From: CAYJNO01 sp964371715
Lineage (GTDB): Bacteria > Bacillota_I > Bacilli_A > Erysipelotrichales > Erysipelotrichaceae
Direction: 5' to 3'
Assembly: GCA_964371715.1 (NCBI GenBank)
Contig: CAYJNO010000035.1
Span: forward strand, 1-15,326
DNA length: 15,326 nt
The notes below the pieces were generated by a model. The model did no database searches, was not told the DNA's origin, and saw nothing but the letters and a program-made list of their open reading frames with translations. Position numbers and translations under genes: made by a program. Shown piece after piece: positions 1 through 6,946 of this stretch. The number at the start of each line of letters is the position of its first letter. Position 1 is the first letter of the stretch.

Positions 1-2
1 AC

Positions 3-40
3 AAAAACTTTCACTTGTCATTAGATAATGGAAGTTTTTT
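3..40. terminator. Hairpin terminator at the left edge
   Basis: AAAAACTT at 3-10 pairs with AAGTTTTT at 32-39. The stem extends inward by a G-T pair, a C-G pair and an A-T pair, giving about 11 bp and a loop of about 15 nt. A T run at 35-40 follows on the plus strand, and the A run at 3-7 gives a T run on the minus strand, so it could work both ways. It probably ends an unseen gene to the left of the window and insulates the regulator that follows. The structure is seen directly; its role as a terminator is inferred. Confidence 0.6.
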
Positions 41-41
41 A

Positions 42-70
42 TTTACAATTAGTAATTACTATCATAATAT
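42..70 (+). promoter_or_regulatory. Candidate promoter of the PRD regulator, with a palindrome in the spacer
   Basis: TTTACA at 42-47 resembles a -35 box, and TAATAT at 65-70, 17 bp further on, is a 4/6 match to a -10 box. The spacer holds a perfect 12-bp palindrome, TAGTAATTACTA (50-61), which could be an operator. The next gene starts at 115, after the ribosome binding site AAGGGAG at 101-107. The match is only moderate in DNA this rich in AT. Confidence 0.4.
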
Positions 71-114
71 AAATTTAGATTATAAGTATATTTTTATTTT
101 AAGGGAGATTTATT

Positions 115-2112
115 ATGTATGATTTAGATCCACGTTGTAAAGCTATACTAACAATGATACTTTTATCAAACTCGACAGTATCTATTCAAAGTTTATGTCT
201 AGAATTTAATGTTTCTAAAAGAAGTATTTATTATGACTTAGACAAAATAAATAAATGGTTAGCAGAACATAATTTTTCATGTCTTGATATTGTAAGAAAT
301 AAAGGTATTAGTATTAATTATCATTCTAAAGAAGATATTTTAAACTCATTAGAAAACTATGATTACAATAACTTCTATTATAGTTTAGAGGATAGACAAC
401 ATATTATATGTTGCGAAGTTTTAAATCCAACATTAACTTTAACTATCGAGTATTTTATGGAACTTTTAAAAGTTAGTAGAAATACTATTATTAATGATTT
501 AAAGCAAGTTAATGATTTTTTATCTACATATAATTTAAGGCTAGTCAATGAAAATAAAACTGGTTACAACATTAGAGGAAACATTAATAAGAAATGCTCA
601 TTGTTTTTTTCAATCTTTCCTAAAGTTTCTAATTTATATTTAAAAATAATGATTAAAAATAACGATAAATTAGATGATACTATGCTTAAATTACAAACCA
701 TTGAAAGTGAGTTAAATACAAAATATGTTAATGGAGTTTTATTTTCCATGGCCATGTTTTTTTCAAACAATAATAATAATCTTGATGATTTAATCTTTTC
801 AATTAAAGATCAAATTGAAATTAAAAAAACCTTGGAATATTCATTAATCAACAAATATTTTAGTGAATTTAATGAAAACTATAAGCTATATATGAGTATT
901 CATTTATTAGGAAGTCGCCTACAAAATACTAATTTATTATTAGATGAAGATGATGAGGAAGTATATAGTTATGCTGAATTATTAGTAAATGAATTTGAAA
1001 AAGTTGCTTGCATAGACATTAGCGATAAACAATCTATTATTAATTCTTTGAAAGCTCATTTAAAGACATCTATGTACCGTTATTTATATGGTATTCAATT
1101 ATATAATTTAGTTTTAGATGATATCAAAAAAGAATATACAACATTGTTTGAAATAACAAAAAAAGCCTGCATTTCATTACAGAATGTTATTGGAGTTCCA
1201 ATTAGTGACAGTGAAGTTGGCTATATTACTTTACATTTTGGGGGCTGTTTAACACAAAATAACCAAGGAATTAAAATCCTAATTGTTTGTCCTAATGGTA
1301 TAAGTACAGGTAAAATGTTATTAGAAGAGGTTAAACTACTAGTACCTTTAGCTGAATATATTCATTCATATTCCTTAAGTGATAACTTAAATTTTAATGA
1401 TTATGATTTAATAATTACAACTGTGAGCTTACAAAATATTAAGAATACAATTGTTGTAAACCCAATTCTATCTAAAAAAGATCGTGCAATGATTTTACAT
1501 GCTACAGCAGCATATAACGATAATGCTACAGTGCCATTAAAATCTGTCTATCAAATACTTAGTAAATATCTAAGTAAAGAAGATATCAGGCGCTTTAAAG
1601 ATGATTTAGATGCTGATATTTTAAATCAAAACACTTCATCTTTAACTAACTTTAAATTAAATTCAACCTCACTATTAACTAACTTAGATTACAATGCCAT
1701 TTCAATTATTGATCAAGAATTAAGTTTTGATGAAGCCTTAAATAATGCCTTTAACTATTTATTAAGTATTAGTGCCATAACTGAAAACTATAAGGATACT
1801 ATCATAAATTTATTTAAGCAATATGGTCCATATATGTTTATCAATGATCATGTAGTTTTAGCCCATGCAAAAGTAAGCGATGGTTCATTGCTTTTAAAAA
1901 CAAGTATGACAATATTAAAAAAACCTGCTATTTATAATGAAAAAAAACAGGCCTTAATAATTATTGTTTTAGCCCCTATTGATAACTATAGTCATCTTGG
2001 TATTCTAAAAGATATTTATCAAATCTTAATCAACGATAATTCAAAGAAATTAGCACAAGTCAACAGTGTTGATGAAGCTTTTAATATTTTAAAAACACTT
2101 ATTCCTGAATAA
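115..2112 (+). CDS. PTS-regulated transcriptional activator (BglG/MtlR type: HTH, PRD, EIIB, EIIA)
   Basis: This is a multidomain regulator whose DNA binding is controlled by PTS phosphorylation. In order it has an N-terminal helix-turn-helix (about 5-60), a second Mga-like helix-turn-helix (about 100-160), two PRD domains (about 170-275 and 285-385), a Gat/Bgl-type EIIB-like domain (about 386-475, with Cys392 in CPNGISTGK) and an EIIA domain of the mannitol/fructose/Ula class (about 525-665, His584 in LAHAK). It has no RNA-binding CAT domain, so it is an activator of the MtlR/LicR kind rather than an antiterminator. PRD histidines visible are His263, His315 and His374. The first PRD1 histidine appears to be missing, with Asn206 near its place. 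Its EIIA domain resembles the EIIA protein of the facing operon (GPY..., LLHAK against LAHAK), which supports that operon as its target. BglG-family activators of ula operons are known in streptococci. Start chosen for the ribosome binding site AAGGGAG at 101-107. Family assignment is firm; the target is inferred. Confidence 0.9.
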   Translation: MYDLDPRCKAILTMILLSNSTVSIQSLCLEFNVSKRSIYYDLDKINKWLAEHNFSCLDIVRNKGISINYHSKEDILNSLENYDYNNFYYSLEDRQHIICCEVLNPTLTLTIEYFMELLKVSRNTIINDLKQVNDFLSTYNLRLVNENKTGYNIRGNINKKCSLFFSIFPKVSNLYLKIMIKNNDKLDDTMLKLQTIESELNTKYVNGVLFSMAMFFSNNNNNLDDLIFSIKDQIEIKKTLEYSLINKYFSEFNENYKLYMSIHLLGSRLQNTNLLLDEDDEEVYSYAELLVNEFEKVACIDISDKQSIINSLKAHLKTSMYRYLYGIQLYNLVLDDIKKEYTTLFEITKKACISLQNVIGVPISDSEVGYITLHFGGCLTQNNQGIKILIVCPNGISTGKMLLEEVKLLVPLAEYIHSYSLSDNLNFNDYDLIITTVSLQNIKNTIVVNPILSKKDRAMILHATAAYNDNATVPLKSVYQILSKYLSKEDIRRFKDDLDADILNQNTSSLTNFKLNSTSLLTNLDYNAISIIDQELSFDEALNNAFNYLLSISAITENYKDTIINLFKQYGPYMFINDHVVLAHAKVSDGSLLLKTSMTILKKPAIYNEKKQALIIIVLAPIDNYSHLGILKDIYQILINDNSKKLAQVNSVDEAFNILKTLIPE

Positions 2113-2120
2113 GTGTTTTT
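2091..2120. terminator. Bidirectional terminator containing both convergent stop codons
   Basis: AAAAACACTTATTC (2091-2104) and GAATAAGTGTTTTT (2107-2120) are perfect reverse complements separated by CT, giving a 14-bp stem with runs of T on both strands. The regulator stops at 2110-2112 (TAA) and the aldolase gene on the other strand stops at 2099-2101 (TAA). Both stops lie inside the hairpin, and the two coding regions overlap tail to tail by 14 bp. It should terminate both transcripts. Confidence 0.9.
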
Positions 2121-2776
2121 ATACCATAAGCCTCTTCCCAATCAGTACTAAATTTATTTATTGCAGTATTTGTAGCGTCATGTCCTAACATAGCCTCTAA
2201 TACATCAGTTGGTAAAGTTAATGCTTTAATTCCACCAACAATTAATTCATGTGCTTGATTAGCATTTTTAAATGAAGCAGCTACAATTTTTGTATCCATT
2301 CCATTAATATCTAACATTGTTTGTAAATCAATAACATTCTTTATACCATCACCATAATTGCACATACGATTAACATAAGGTGCAAGTGCACTTGCACCAT
2401 TAATGGCTGCAATAAAACCTTGATTAGCTGAATAAATAGCTGTTGCTAATGTTTTTATTTTCATTGTACTTAATGTTTTTATTAATTTTAAACCTTCTTT
2501 GCTTACAGGTACTTTTACATACATATGGTCTGTACTTTTTCTAAGCTTTGAAATATATATAGCCTCTTTTAACATGTCTTCATAGTTTGTAGATATAACT
2601 TGAACATATAAGTCTTGCTCATCATCAAGAACTTCAATGATTTCATTAATTACTTGAATAAATGGTTTTTTACTATTAGTAATAATTGTTGGGTTAGTAG
2701 TTACACCTTTTATATTTACTAATTCATTATACTTTTTTATATCTGCTATATTTGCTGTGTCTAAGATTATTTCCAT
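2099..2776 (-). CDS. fsa: Fructose-6-phosphate aldolase (FSA/TalC family)
   Basis: This class I aldolase of the small transaldolase-like family has 225 residues, against about 220 for E. coli FsaA. The Schiff-base lysine is Lys88 in YVKVPVS. Two positions that separate FSA from true transaldolase are both of FSA type: Gln59 in YVQV (Glu in transaldolase) and Tyr134 in PYVNR (Phe in transaldolase). Thr112 (ATAIY) and Ser168 (AASFK) also match the FSA active site. FSA splits fructose-6-phosphate into dihydroxyacetone and glyceraldehyde-3-phosphate. The family also accepts hydroxyacetone or glycolaldehyde as donor, so the physiological substrate may differ. It is the last gene of the Ula-type operon, starts three bases after the transketolase C-half stop, and has AAGGGAG ahead of its ATG. 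Family is firm; aldolase rather than transaldolase is inferred from the two residues. Confidence 0.9.
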   Translation of the reverse strand: MEIILDTANIADIKKYNELVNIKGVTTNPTIITNSKKPFIQVINEIIEVLDDEQDLYVQVISTNYEDMLKEAIYISKLRKSTDHMYVKVPVSKEGLKLIKTLSTMKIKTLATAIYSANQGFIAAINGASALAPYVNRMCNYGDGIKNVIDLQTMLDINGMDTKIVAASFKNANQAHELIVGGIKALTLPTDVLEAMLGHDATNTAINKFSTDWEEAYGIKTLIQE

Positions 2777-2779
2777 GAT

Positions 2780-3742
2780 TTAAAGCTCCCTTAGTTTCTC
2801 AATAATCCTATTATACAGTGTCTTTTCATCAAGTCCATAGACCTTTTGTAAATAAGCTACATCTCCCACTTCACCAAAACGATCATTTACACCAACTCTT
2901 GTAAAGTTAACATTGATCTTATTTTCAGCAAGCACTTCACCTACACTACTACCAAGTCCACCAATTATTGAATGATTTTCAAAGGTTACAACTAGTTTTT
3001 TATCTCTTGCATACTCAACTATTGCTGCTATATCAAAGGGTTTTAGACAAAACATATCTATAACCATTACACTATAATTTAAGGCTTCAAGTTTTTTTGC
3101 ACACATTAATGCTTCATAGCATAATTGTCCAGAACTTACTATCAAAATATCACTACCTTCTTTTAGAATATTAGCTTTACCTAGTTTAAAAGTTGAACCT
3201 TCTTCATAGATTGAATATACTTTTTTACGATTACCTCTAACATATTTTATGCCTTTAATAGTATTAAATTCTTTAATAATCCATTCCATTAATACACTAT
3301 CTGTTCCATCACAAATTATTGAATCTGGTATTAAGCGCATTAAACCAATATCTTCAAATGATGTATGTGTCCCTCCATTTTGGGCAGCACAAAATCCAGG
3401 ATCTGAACCATAGATATTAATATCACTTTTTGAATAACCACAAGAAACATATAATTGATCATATACTCTTCTAGTAATAAATGGAGCAAAGCTATGTATA
3501 TATGGTTTATATCCAACATGAGATAAACCAGCAGCAACACCTACCATATTGGCTTCAGATATCCCACATTGAATAAAATTATCAGGACAGTTTTTCTCTA
3601 TTTTATTAAATCCACTTGCTGCACCAAGGTCAGCTTCTAATGCAACTACATGTTTATCATTTTCTATTAAATTAATTAATGTATCAACAACTCCCATTTT
3701 TAACTCTTTATCTAATATATGTTCTTTTACTATTCTATACAT
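2780..3742 (-). CDS. Transketolase, C-terminal subunit
   Basis: This is the second half of a split transketolase: the pyrimidine-binding TPP domain (about 15-180), followed by the C-terminal transketolase domain (about 190-320). The TPP-activating glutamate is Glu63 in GISEANM, where single-chain enzymes usually have a REH/REQ-type motif. At 320 residues it is the normal length for the subunit. It must assemble with the N-terminal half encoded just upstream to make the full TPP site, and would transfer two-carbon ketol units between sugar phosphates. The start overlaps the N-half gene by 8 bp (the sequence CATGTATAG holds this ATG and the upstream TAG stop). A perfect AAAGGAG site sits inside the end of that gene, so translation is tightly linked and equal amounts of the two halves are likely. 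It could equally be a relative with a different acceptor, such as a dihydroxyacetone-synthase-like or sulfosugar transketolase. Confidence 0.9.
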   Translation of the reverse strand: MYRIVKEHILDKELKMGVVDTLINLIENDKHVVALEADLGAASGFNKIEKNCPDNFIQCGISEANMVGVAAGLSHVGYKPYIHSFAPFITRRVYDQLYVSCGYSKSDINIYGSDPGFCAAQNGGTHTSFEDIGLMRLIPDSIICDGTDSVLMEWIIKEFNTIKGIKYVRGNRKKVYSIYEEGSTFKLGKANILKEGSDILIVSSGQLCYEALMCAKKLEALNYSVMVIDMFCLKPFDIAAIVEYARDKKLVVTFENHSIIGGLGSSVGEVLAENKINVNFTRVGVNDRFGEVGDVAYLQKVYGLDEKTLYNRIIEKLREL

Positions 3743-4589
3743 GAGTTAACTCCTTTAGTGCTTGGTTTAATTTAGCAATAGCATTTTGATTAATGTTTTT
3801 CATTTTCTCTTCAACAAATTTTACTGAATGATTATCTATTAACTCTTCATATTCTTGAATTCCTTGACCCTTAATACTATCAAGCACTATACATATTGGC
3901 TGATCTTTAACTTGTTTTAACATTGTTATCGCTTCATCTATTGCTTTTAGATCATTACCTTTAACTTTTATTGTTTTAAAATTAAATGCTTCCATCTTTT
4001 TTTGTATATCAAATGGATTAATTATATCCTTTGAATAACCATCTAATTGTTTTTTATTATCATCGATAATAACTAAACAATTATTTAAATTATAGTGTGC
4101 TATGTATTGAAAACCTTCCCAACATTGACCTTCATTTAATTCTCCATCTCCAACAATTAAGTAAACCATTTGTTCACTTTTTTGCATTTTAAAACCTGTA
4201 GCTATTCCACAGGCAACACTTACGCCTTGCCCAAGTGAACCTGTTGTAACATCTACACCATTTGTTTTATTTCGATCTGGATGAGAAGGGAGGTTTTCGC
4301 CTCCCTTATTTAAATTATTTAGGGTTTCTTTATCAATAAATCCTACTGCTTCTAATGCTCCATATAAAGCACTACCAGCATGGCCTTTACTTAAGACAAC
4401 CATATCACGATTCACATTTTTAGCATCATCTAAGTCATAGTTTAGATGTTTTCCATACAGTACACTTAAGACATCAACTATTGACAATGAACCACCTAAA
4501 TGACCTTGTCCACAGTTTTCAATCATTTCTAAGATATTAATTCTGATTTTAATACTTAATGCTTCTAAATCATGATTAATTTTTCTCAT
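3735..4589 (-). CDS. Transketolase, N-terminal subunit
   Basis: This is the diphosphate-binding half of a split transketolase, 284 residues. The TPP/Mg motif begins at Gly147-Asp-Gly (GDGELNEG) and ends near Asp177-Asn178 (IIDDNK). The conserved early histidine motif GQGHLGGSLS has His30, and a second conserved histidine is His103 in LPSHPD. I place the start at the ATG at 4587-4589, because it lies two bases after the EIIB stop (TAA-AT-ATG) and gives the usual family N-terminus. A TTG at 4601 is in frame and would add four residues and overlap EIIB. Neither start has a strong ribosome binding site, so translation probably depends on ribosomes finishing EIIB. It pairs with the C-half downstream. 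Confidence 0.9.
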   Translation of the reverse strand: MRKINHDLEALSIKIRINILEMIENCGQGHLGGSLSIVDVLSVLYGKHLNYDLDDAKNVNRDMVVLSKGHAGSALYGALEAVGFIDKETLNNLNKGGENLPSHPDRNKTNGVDVTTGSLGQGVSVACGIATGFKMQKSEQMVYLIVGDGELNEGQCWEGFQYIAHYNLNNCLVIIDDNKKQLDGYSKDIINPFDIQKKMEAFNFKTIKVKGNDLKAIDEAITMLKQVKDQPICIVLDSIKGQGIQEYEELIDNHSVKFVEEKMKNINQNAIAKLNQALKELTHV

Positions 4590-4591
4590 AT

Positions 4592-4864
4592 TTAAAACCA
4601 ATCTTTTAATTTAGTTTCTAATTCTTCTAAATCCATAATATTATCTAATAATATTTTATTAGGTAAAGCATCAGCAAAGTTATCAAGATCTGCTCCAATC
4701 ACAAATAAATCTGCAGAATTAGCTGTTGCATCTGATACTGATGAATGTGATAATTCAATATCACTAACACCAAGCTTCTTTAATACTTTTTCTACGTTCA
4801 TACGTACTAACATACTAGATCCAAGACCAGACCCACAACAACACATAATACTTTTGATTTCCAT
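4592..4864 (-). CDS. ulaB: PTS EIIB component, Ula (ascorbate/SgaB) family
   Basis: This is a small cytosolic phosphocarrier of 90 residues that takes phosphate from the EIIA protein and passes it to the sugar entering through EIIC. The phospho-cysteine loop is near the N-terminus, CCCGSGLGSSM. By alignment with E. coli UlaB (VCGNGQGSSM) the active residue is Cys10, the last of three cysteines in a row; the run of three is unusual. It lies between the EIIC gene (21-base gap) and the transketolase N-half (2-base gap). The ribosome binding site AGAAAAGAGAAAA is weaker than that of neighbouring genes. Family is firm; ascorbate as substrate is doubtful because no ascorbate-degrading genes are present. 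Confidence 0.9.
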   Translation of the reverse strand: MEIKSIMCCCGSGLGSSMLVRMNVEKVLKKLGVSDIELSHSSVSDATANSADLFVIGADLDNFADALPNKILLDNIMDLEELETKLKDWF

Positions 4865-4885
4865 AATTTTTCTCTTTTCTATTAA

Positions 4886-6328
4886 TTAAGCTTTTGCTTC
4901 TGTTGCATTAATACTTTTTTTAGGTTTAGGTGCTACAAAGTTATAAATGATAGGTAATAAGTATGCAACAACACAAACAATTAATAAACCATTACCTGTT
5001 ACATATTGGGCAATGTTACCAAAGATTATTCCAACAAGTGAGAAATCAGCATCTGAGAATGTTGTATTTGCAAAGTTTAATGCACCCATTACCGGCATAC
5101 AAATAGCTGGTAAGAATGTAATTAATAAACCATGTAAGAAAGATCCAGCGATACAACCTTTTAGACCACCTTCTTGATTAGCAAATACACCAGCAGTTGC
5201 TCCACAGAAGAAATGAGGAATAACACCAGGAAGAATTAATGCTACTGGAATTAATGTTGCATCAATAAATCCAAGAATAAATAATCCAACAATACCACCA
5301 ACAAATGATACTAAAAACCCAATAAGTACAGCATTTGGTGCATATGGGAATACTACAGGACAATCTAAAGCCGGTTTAGCGTTAGGAACAATTTTTTCTG
5401 CAATACCTTTAAATGCTGGAACGATTTCACCAATGATTAAACGAACACCTGCTAAGATAATGTAAACACCACCAGCAAAGTTTAATCCAAGTGTAATAGC
5501 CCATACAGCCCAATGAGTTGTAGTTTCGCTACCAACATTTAATAAGCTAGCTAAATTTGGGTAAGTAGCTAATATAGCTGTTGGATCTTGTCCAAAAATA
5601 TCTTTCACAAATACTGCAACAGCAGTAACAATTAAGAAGATAAGAGTCATTGTAAGACCAACTGCAACTGTTGTATCTCTTAAGAAAGATAAACTTTTTG
5701 GGAATTTAATATCTTCAGTTGATTTTTCACTTTTAAATACTTTACCAACTTGAGCTGCAAACCAATAACCAAATCCACCAAAATGTCCAAATGCTAATTC
5801 ATCTGTTTTAACAATTTTACGCATTGTAGGTTGACAAATTGCTGGTGAAACAACCATTACTAATCCTAGTACTGCCCCACCTGCTAACCATAGTGCAGGA
5901 CCACTTAAGTTACCAACAGTTAAGATTACCGCAATCATTGCTGCCATATATAATGTATGGTGTCCAGTTAAGAAAATATATTTCATTCTTGAAAATCTTG
6001 CGATAAAGATATTTGCAATCATCCCAATACACATAATATAAGCAGTATCTGTTGCAAAATCTGTTAATGCTAAAGATACAATTGCTTCATTATGTGGAAC
6101 TACTCCTTGCATTCCAAATGCAAAGTTAAATAATTCTCCAAATGAGTTTAATGAATTATTTACTAAAAAACCAGCTCCTGCTCCTAGTATTAAGAAACCA
6201 ACTATTGTTTTTGTTGTACCTTTAGTAATTTCACTAATAGGTTTTTTCTGTAAAATTAATCCAAGTGCTGCCATAATACCTACTAACATGGCTGGTGTTG
6301 CTAAAATATTGATAATAAAATCTAACAT
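4886..6328 (-). CDS. ulaA: PTS EIIC permease, Ula (ascorbate/SgaT) family
   Basis: This is the membrane component of a PTS sugar transporter, 480 residues with about ten or more hydrophobic segments and no EIIA or EIIB domain attached. Family-typical stretches include PAMLVGIMAALGLILQKK at the start, TDTAYIMCIGMIANIF, FLTGHHTLYMAAMIAVIL and GVIPHFFCGATAGVFANQEGG. Length fits UlaA proteins (about 460-480). It imports and, with EIIB, phosphorylates its sugar. The ATG is preceded by AGAGGGAG. It starts 15 bases after the EIIA stop. UlaA-type permeases are annotated for ascorbate, but here the downstream enzymes are transketolase halves and an aldolase, so the true substrate is more likely another sugar acid or a ketose. 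The substrate is not readable from the sequence. Confidence 0.92.
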   Translation of the reverse strand: MLDFIINILATPAMLVGIMAALGLILQKKPISEITKGTTKTIVGFLILGAGAGFLVNNSLNSFGELFNFAFGMQGVVPHNEAIVSLALTDFATDTAYIMCIGMIANIFIARFSRMKYIFLTGHHTLYMAAMIAVILTVGNLSGPALWLAGGAVLGLVMVVSPAICQPTMRKIVKTDELAFGHFGGFGYWFAAQVGKVFKSEKSTEDIKFPKSLSFLRDTTVAVGLTMTLIFLIVTAVAVFVKDIFGQDPTAILATYPNLASLLNVGSETTTHWAVWAITLGLNFAGGVYIILAGVRLIIGEIVPAFKGIAEKIVPNAKPALDCPVVFPYAPNAVLIGFLVSFVGGIVGLFILGFIDATLIPVALILPGVIPHFFCGATAGVFANQEGGLKGCIAGSFLHGLLITFLPAICMPVMGALNFANTTFSDADFSLVGIIFGNIAQYVTGNGLLIVCVVAYLLPIIYNFVAPKPKKSINATEAKA

Positions 6329-6343
6329 AAATACTCCCTCTTT

Positions 6344-6787
6344 CTAGTCATTTTGACTTACGAATATTTCGTAAACTTCATTGGAATCTTGTGCATTAAT
6401 TATTGAAGCAACTTTGTTTGTGTCTGTAAAAATATTAGCTACTGCTTTTAAGACCTCCATATGTGATGTTGAATCAATTGCACATAATGTTAATAATATT
6501 CTTACATCAAATCCATCTGGACTAAATTTTAGAGGATTTTTTAACACAGTAATAGCTACTTGTGTTTTTAATGCACCTTGCTCACTTTTTGCATGTAATA
6601 ATGCAAAGTTTTCGCATAGTACATAATATGGCCCCATTTCATTGGTATTTTGAATAATACCTTGTGGATATTCTTTTGTACAATATCCTTGTTCGATTAA
6701 TGGTTTACAACATTCCATTATCGCTTGTTTCCAATCATTGAAGCCTTCGATGATTTGAACATTTTTTTGTTTTAATAATTCTTGCAC
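6344..6787 (-). CDS. ulaC: PTS EIIA component, Ula family (GTG start)
   Basis: This EIIA protein of the mannitol/fructose/Ula fold takes phosphate from HPr. The phosphorylated residue is His65 in FALLHAKSEQG. I start it at the GTG at 6785-6787 (147 residues, the usual UlaC length). AAGGGAGA at 6793-6800 sits at ideal spacing before this GTG, while the in-frame ATG at 6838 would add 17 non-family residues and has no ribosome binding site. It is the first gene of the operon, about 110 bases downstream of the TATAAT box and the inverted repeat at 6906-6941. Its sequence resembles the C-terminal domain of the regulator at 115-2112 (shared GPY and LxHAK regions), which suggests the regulator senses the same phosphorelay. 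Confidence 0.9.
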   Translation of the reverse strand: MQELLKQKNVQIIEGFNDWKQAIMECCKPLIEQGYCTKEYPQGIIQNTNEMGPYYVLCENFALLHAKSEQGALKTQVAITVLKNPLKFSPDGFDVRILLTLCAIDSTSHMEVLKAVANIFTDTNKVASIINAQDSNEVYEIFVSQND

Positions 6788-6792
6788 AATAA

Positions 6793-6800
6793 TCTCCCTT
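6793..6800 (-). promoter_or_regulatory. Ribosome binding site that sets the ulaC GTG start
   Basis: On the minus strand this reads AAGGGAGA, followed by TTATT and then GTG. The identical AAGGGAGA precedes the ATG of the facing regulator at 101-108. It rules out the longer ATG-initiated frame from 6838. Confidence 0.85.
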
Positions 6801-6897
6801 CTGTAATTAAATTGTATAACTAGAATATAAATAAACATAGTCCAATTTATTGCGTAATTTCTTCTTGATTAGCCATATAATGTATTTATTTATGCAA

Positions 6898-6903
6898 ATT
6901 ATA
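6898..6903 (-). promoter_or_regulatory. -10 box of the Ula-type operon promoter
   Basis: The minus strand has a perfect TATAAT. The region 16-18 bp upstream (ATGATT and neighbours) does not resemble a -35 box, as expected for a promoter that needs an activator. Transcription from here would give a leader of about 100 nt before the ulaC GTG. I see no clear riboswitch or antiterminator fold in that leader. Confidence 0.55.
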
Positions 6904-6905
6904 TC

Positions 6906-6941
6906 TACATTGCACAAATAATCATTTTATAGTGCAATGTA
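6906..6941. promoter_or_regulatory. Perfect inverted repeat, candidate operator for the PRD regulator
   Basis: TACATTGCAC (6906-6915) and GTGCAATGTA (6932-6941) are exact reverse complements, 16 bp apart. The near arm ends two bases from the -10 box, and the far arm lies at about -41 to -50, so the arms flank the -35 region. MtlR/LicR-type activators bind inverted repeats around the -35 region, and TTG...CAA ends are seen in known MtlR operators. Binding by the protein encoded at 115-2112 is an inference. The repeat lies upstream of the -10 box, so it acts as DNA rather than as an RNA hairpin of this transcript. Confidence 0.65.
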
Positions 6942-6946
6942 TTGAT

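Noticed and set aside
115..2112. Calling the regulator an RNA-binding antiterminator
   Set aside because: It begins with DNA-binding helix-turn-helix domains and has no CAT RNA-binding domain; no antiterminator-like RNA fold was seen in the ulaC leader.
2099..2776. Annotation as transaldolase
   Set aside because: Gln59 and Tyr134 are the FSA-type residues; a transaldolase would have Glu and Phe at these positions.
4590..4601. TTG start of the transketolase N-half, four residues longer
   Set aside because: It would overlap EIIB and has no better ribosome binding site; the ATG directly after the EIIB stop fits the family N-terminus.
4592..6787. Calling the PTS an ascorbate transporter
   Set aside because: Homology supports the Ula family only; none of the ascorbate-degrading enzymes is present, so I left the substrate open.
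6788..6838. Longer ulaC start at the in-frame ATG (17 extra residues)
   Set aside because: No ribosome binding site before it, the added residues are not family-like, and an ideal AAGGGAGA precedes the GTG at 6785-6787.
6847..6876. Nine-codon open frame (MANQEEITQ) on the minus strand in the ulaC leader
   Set aside because: No ribosome binding site before its ATG and no pattern of repeated regulatory codons; probably chance.
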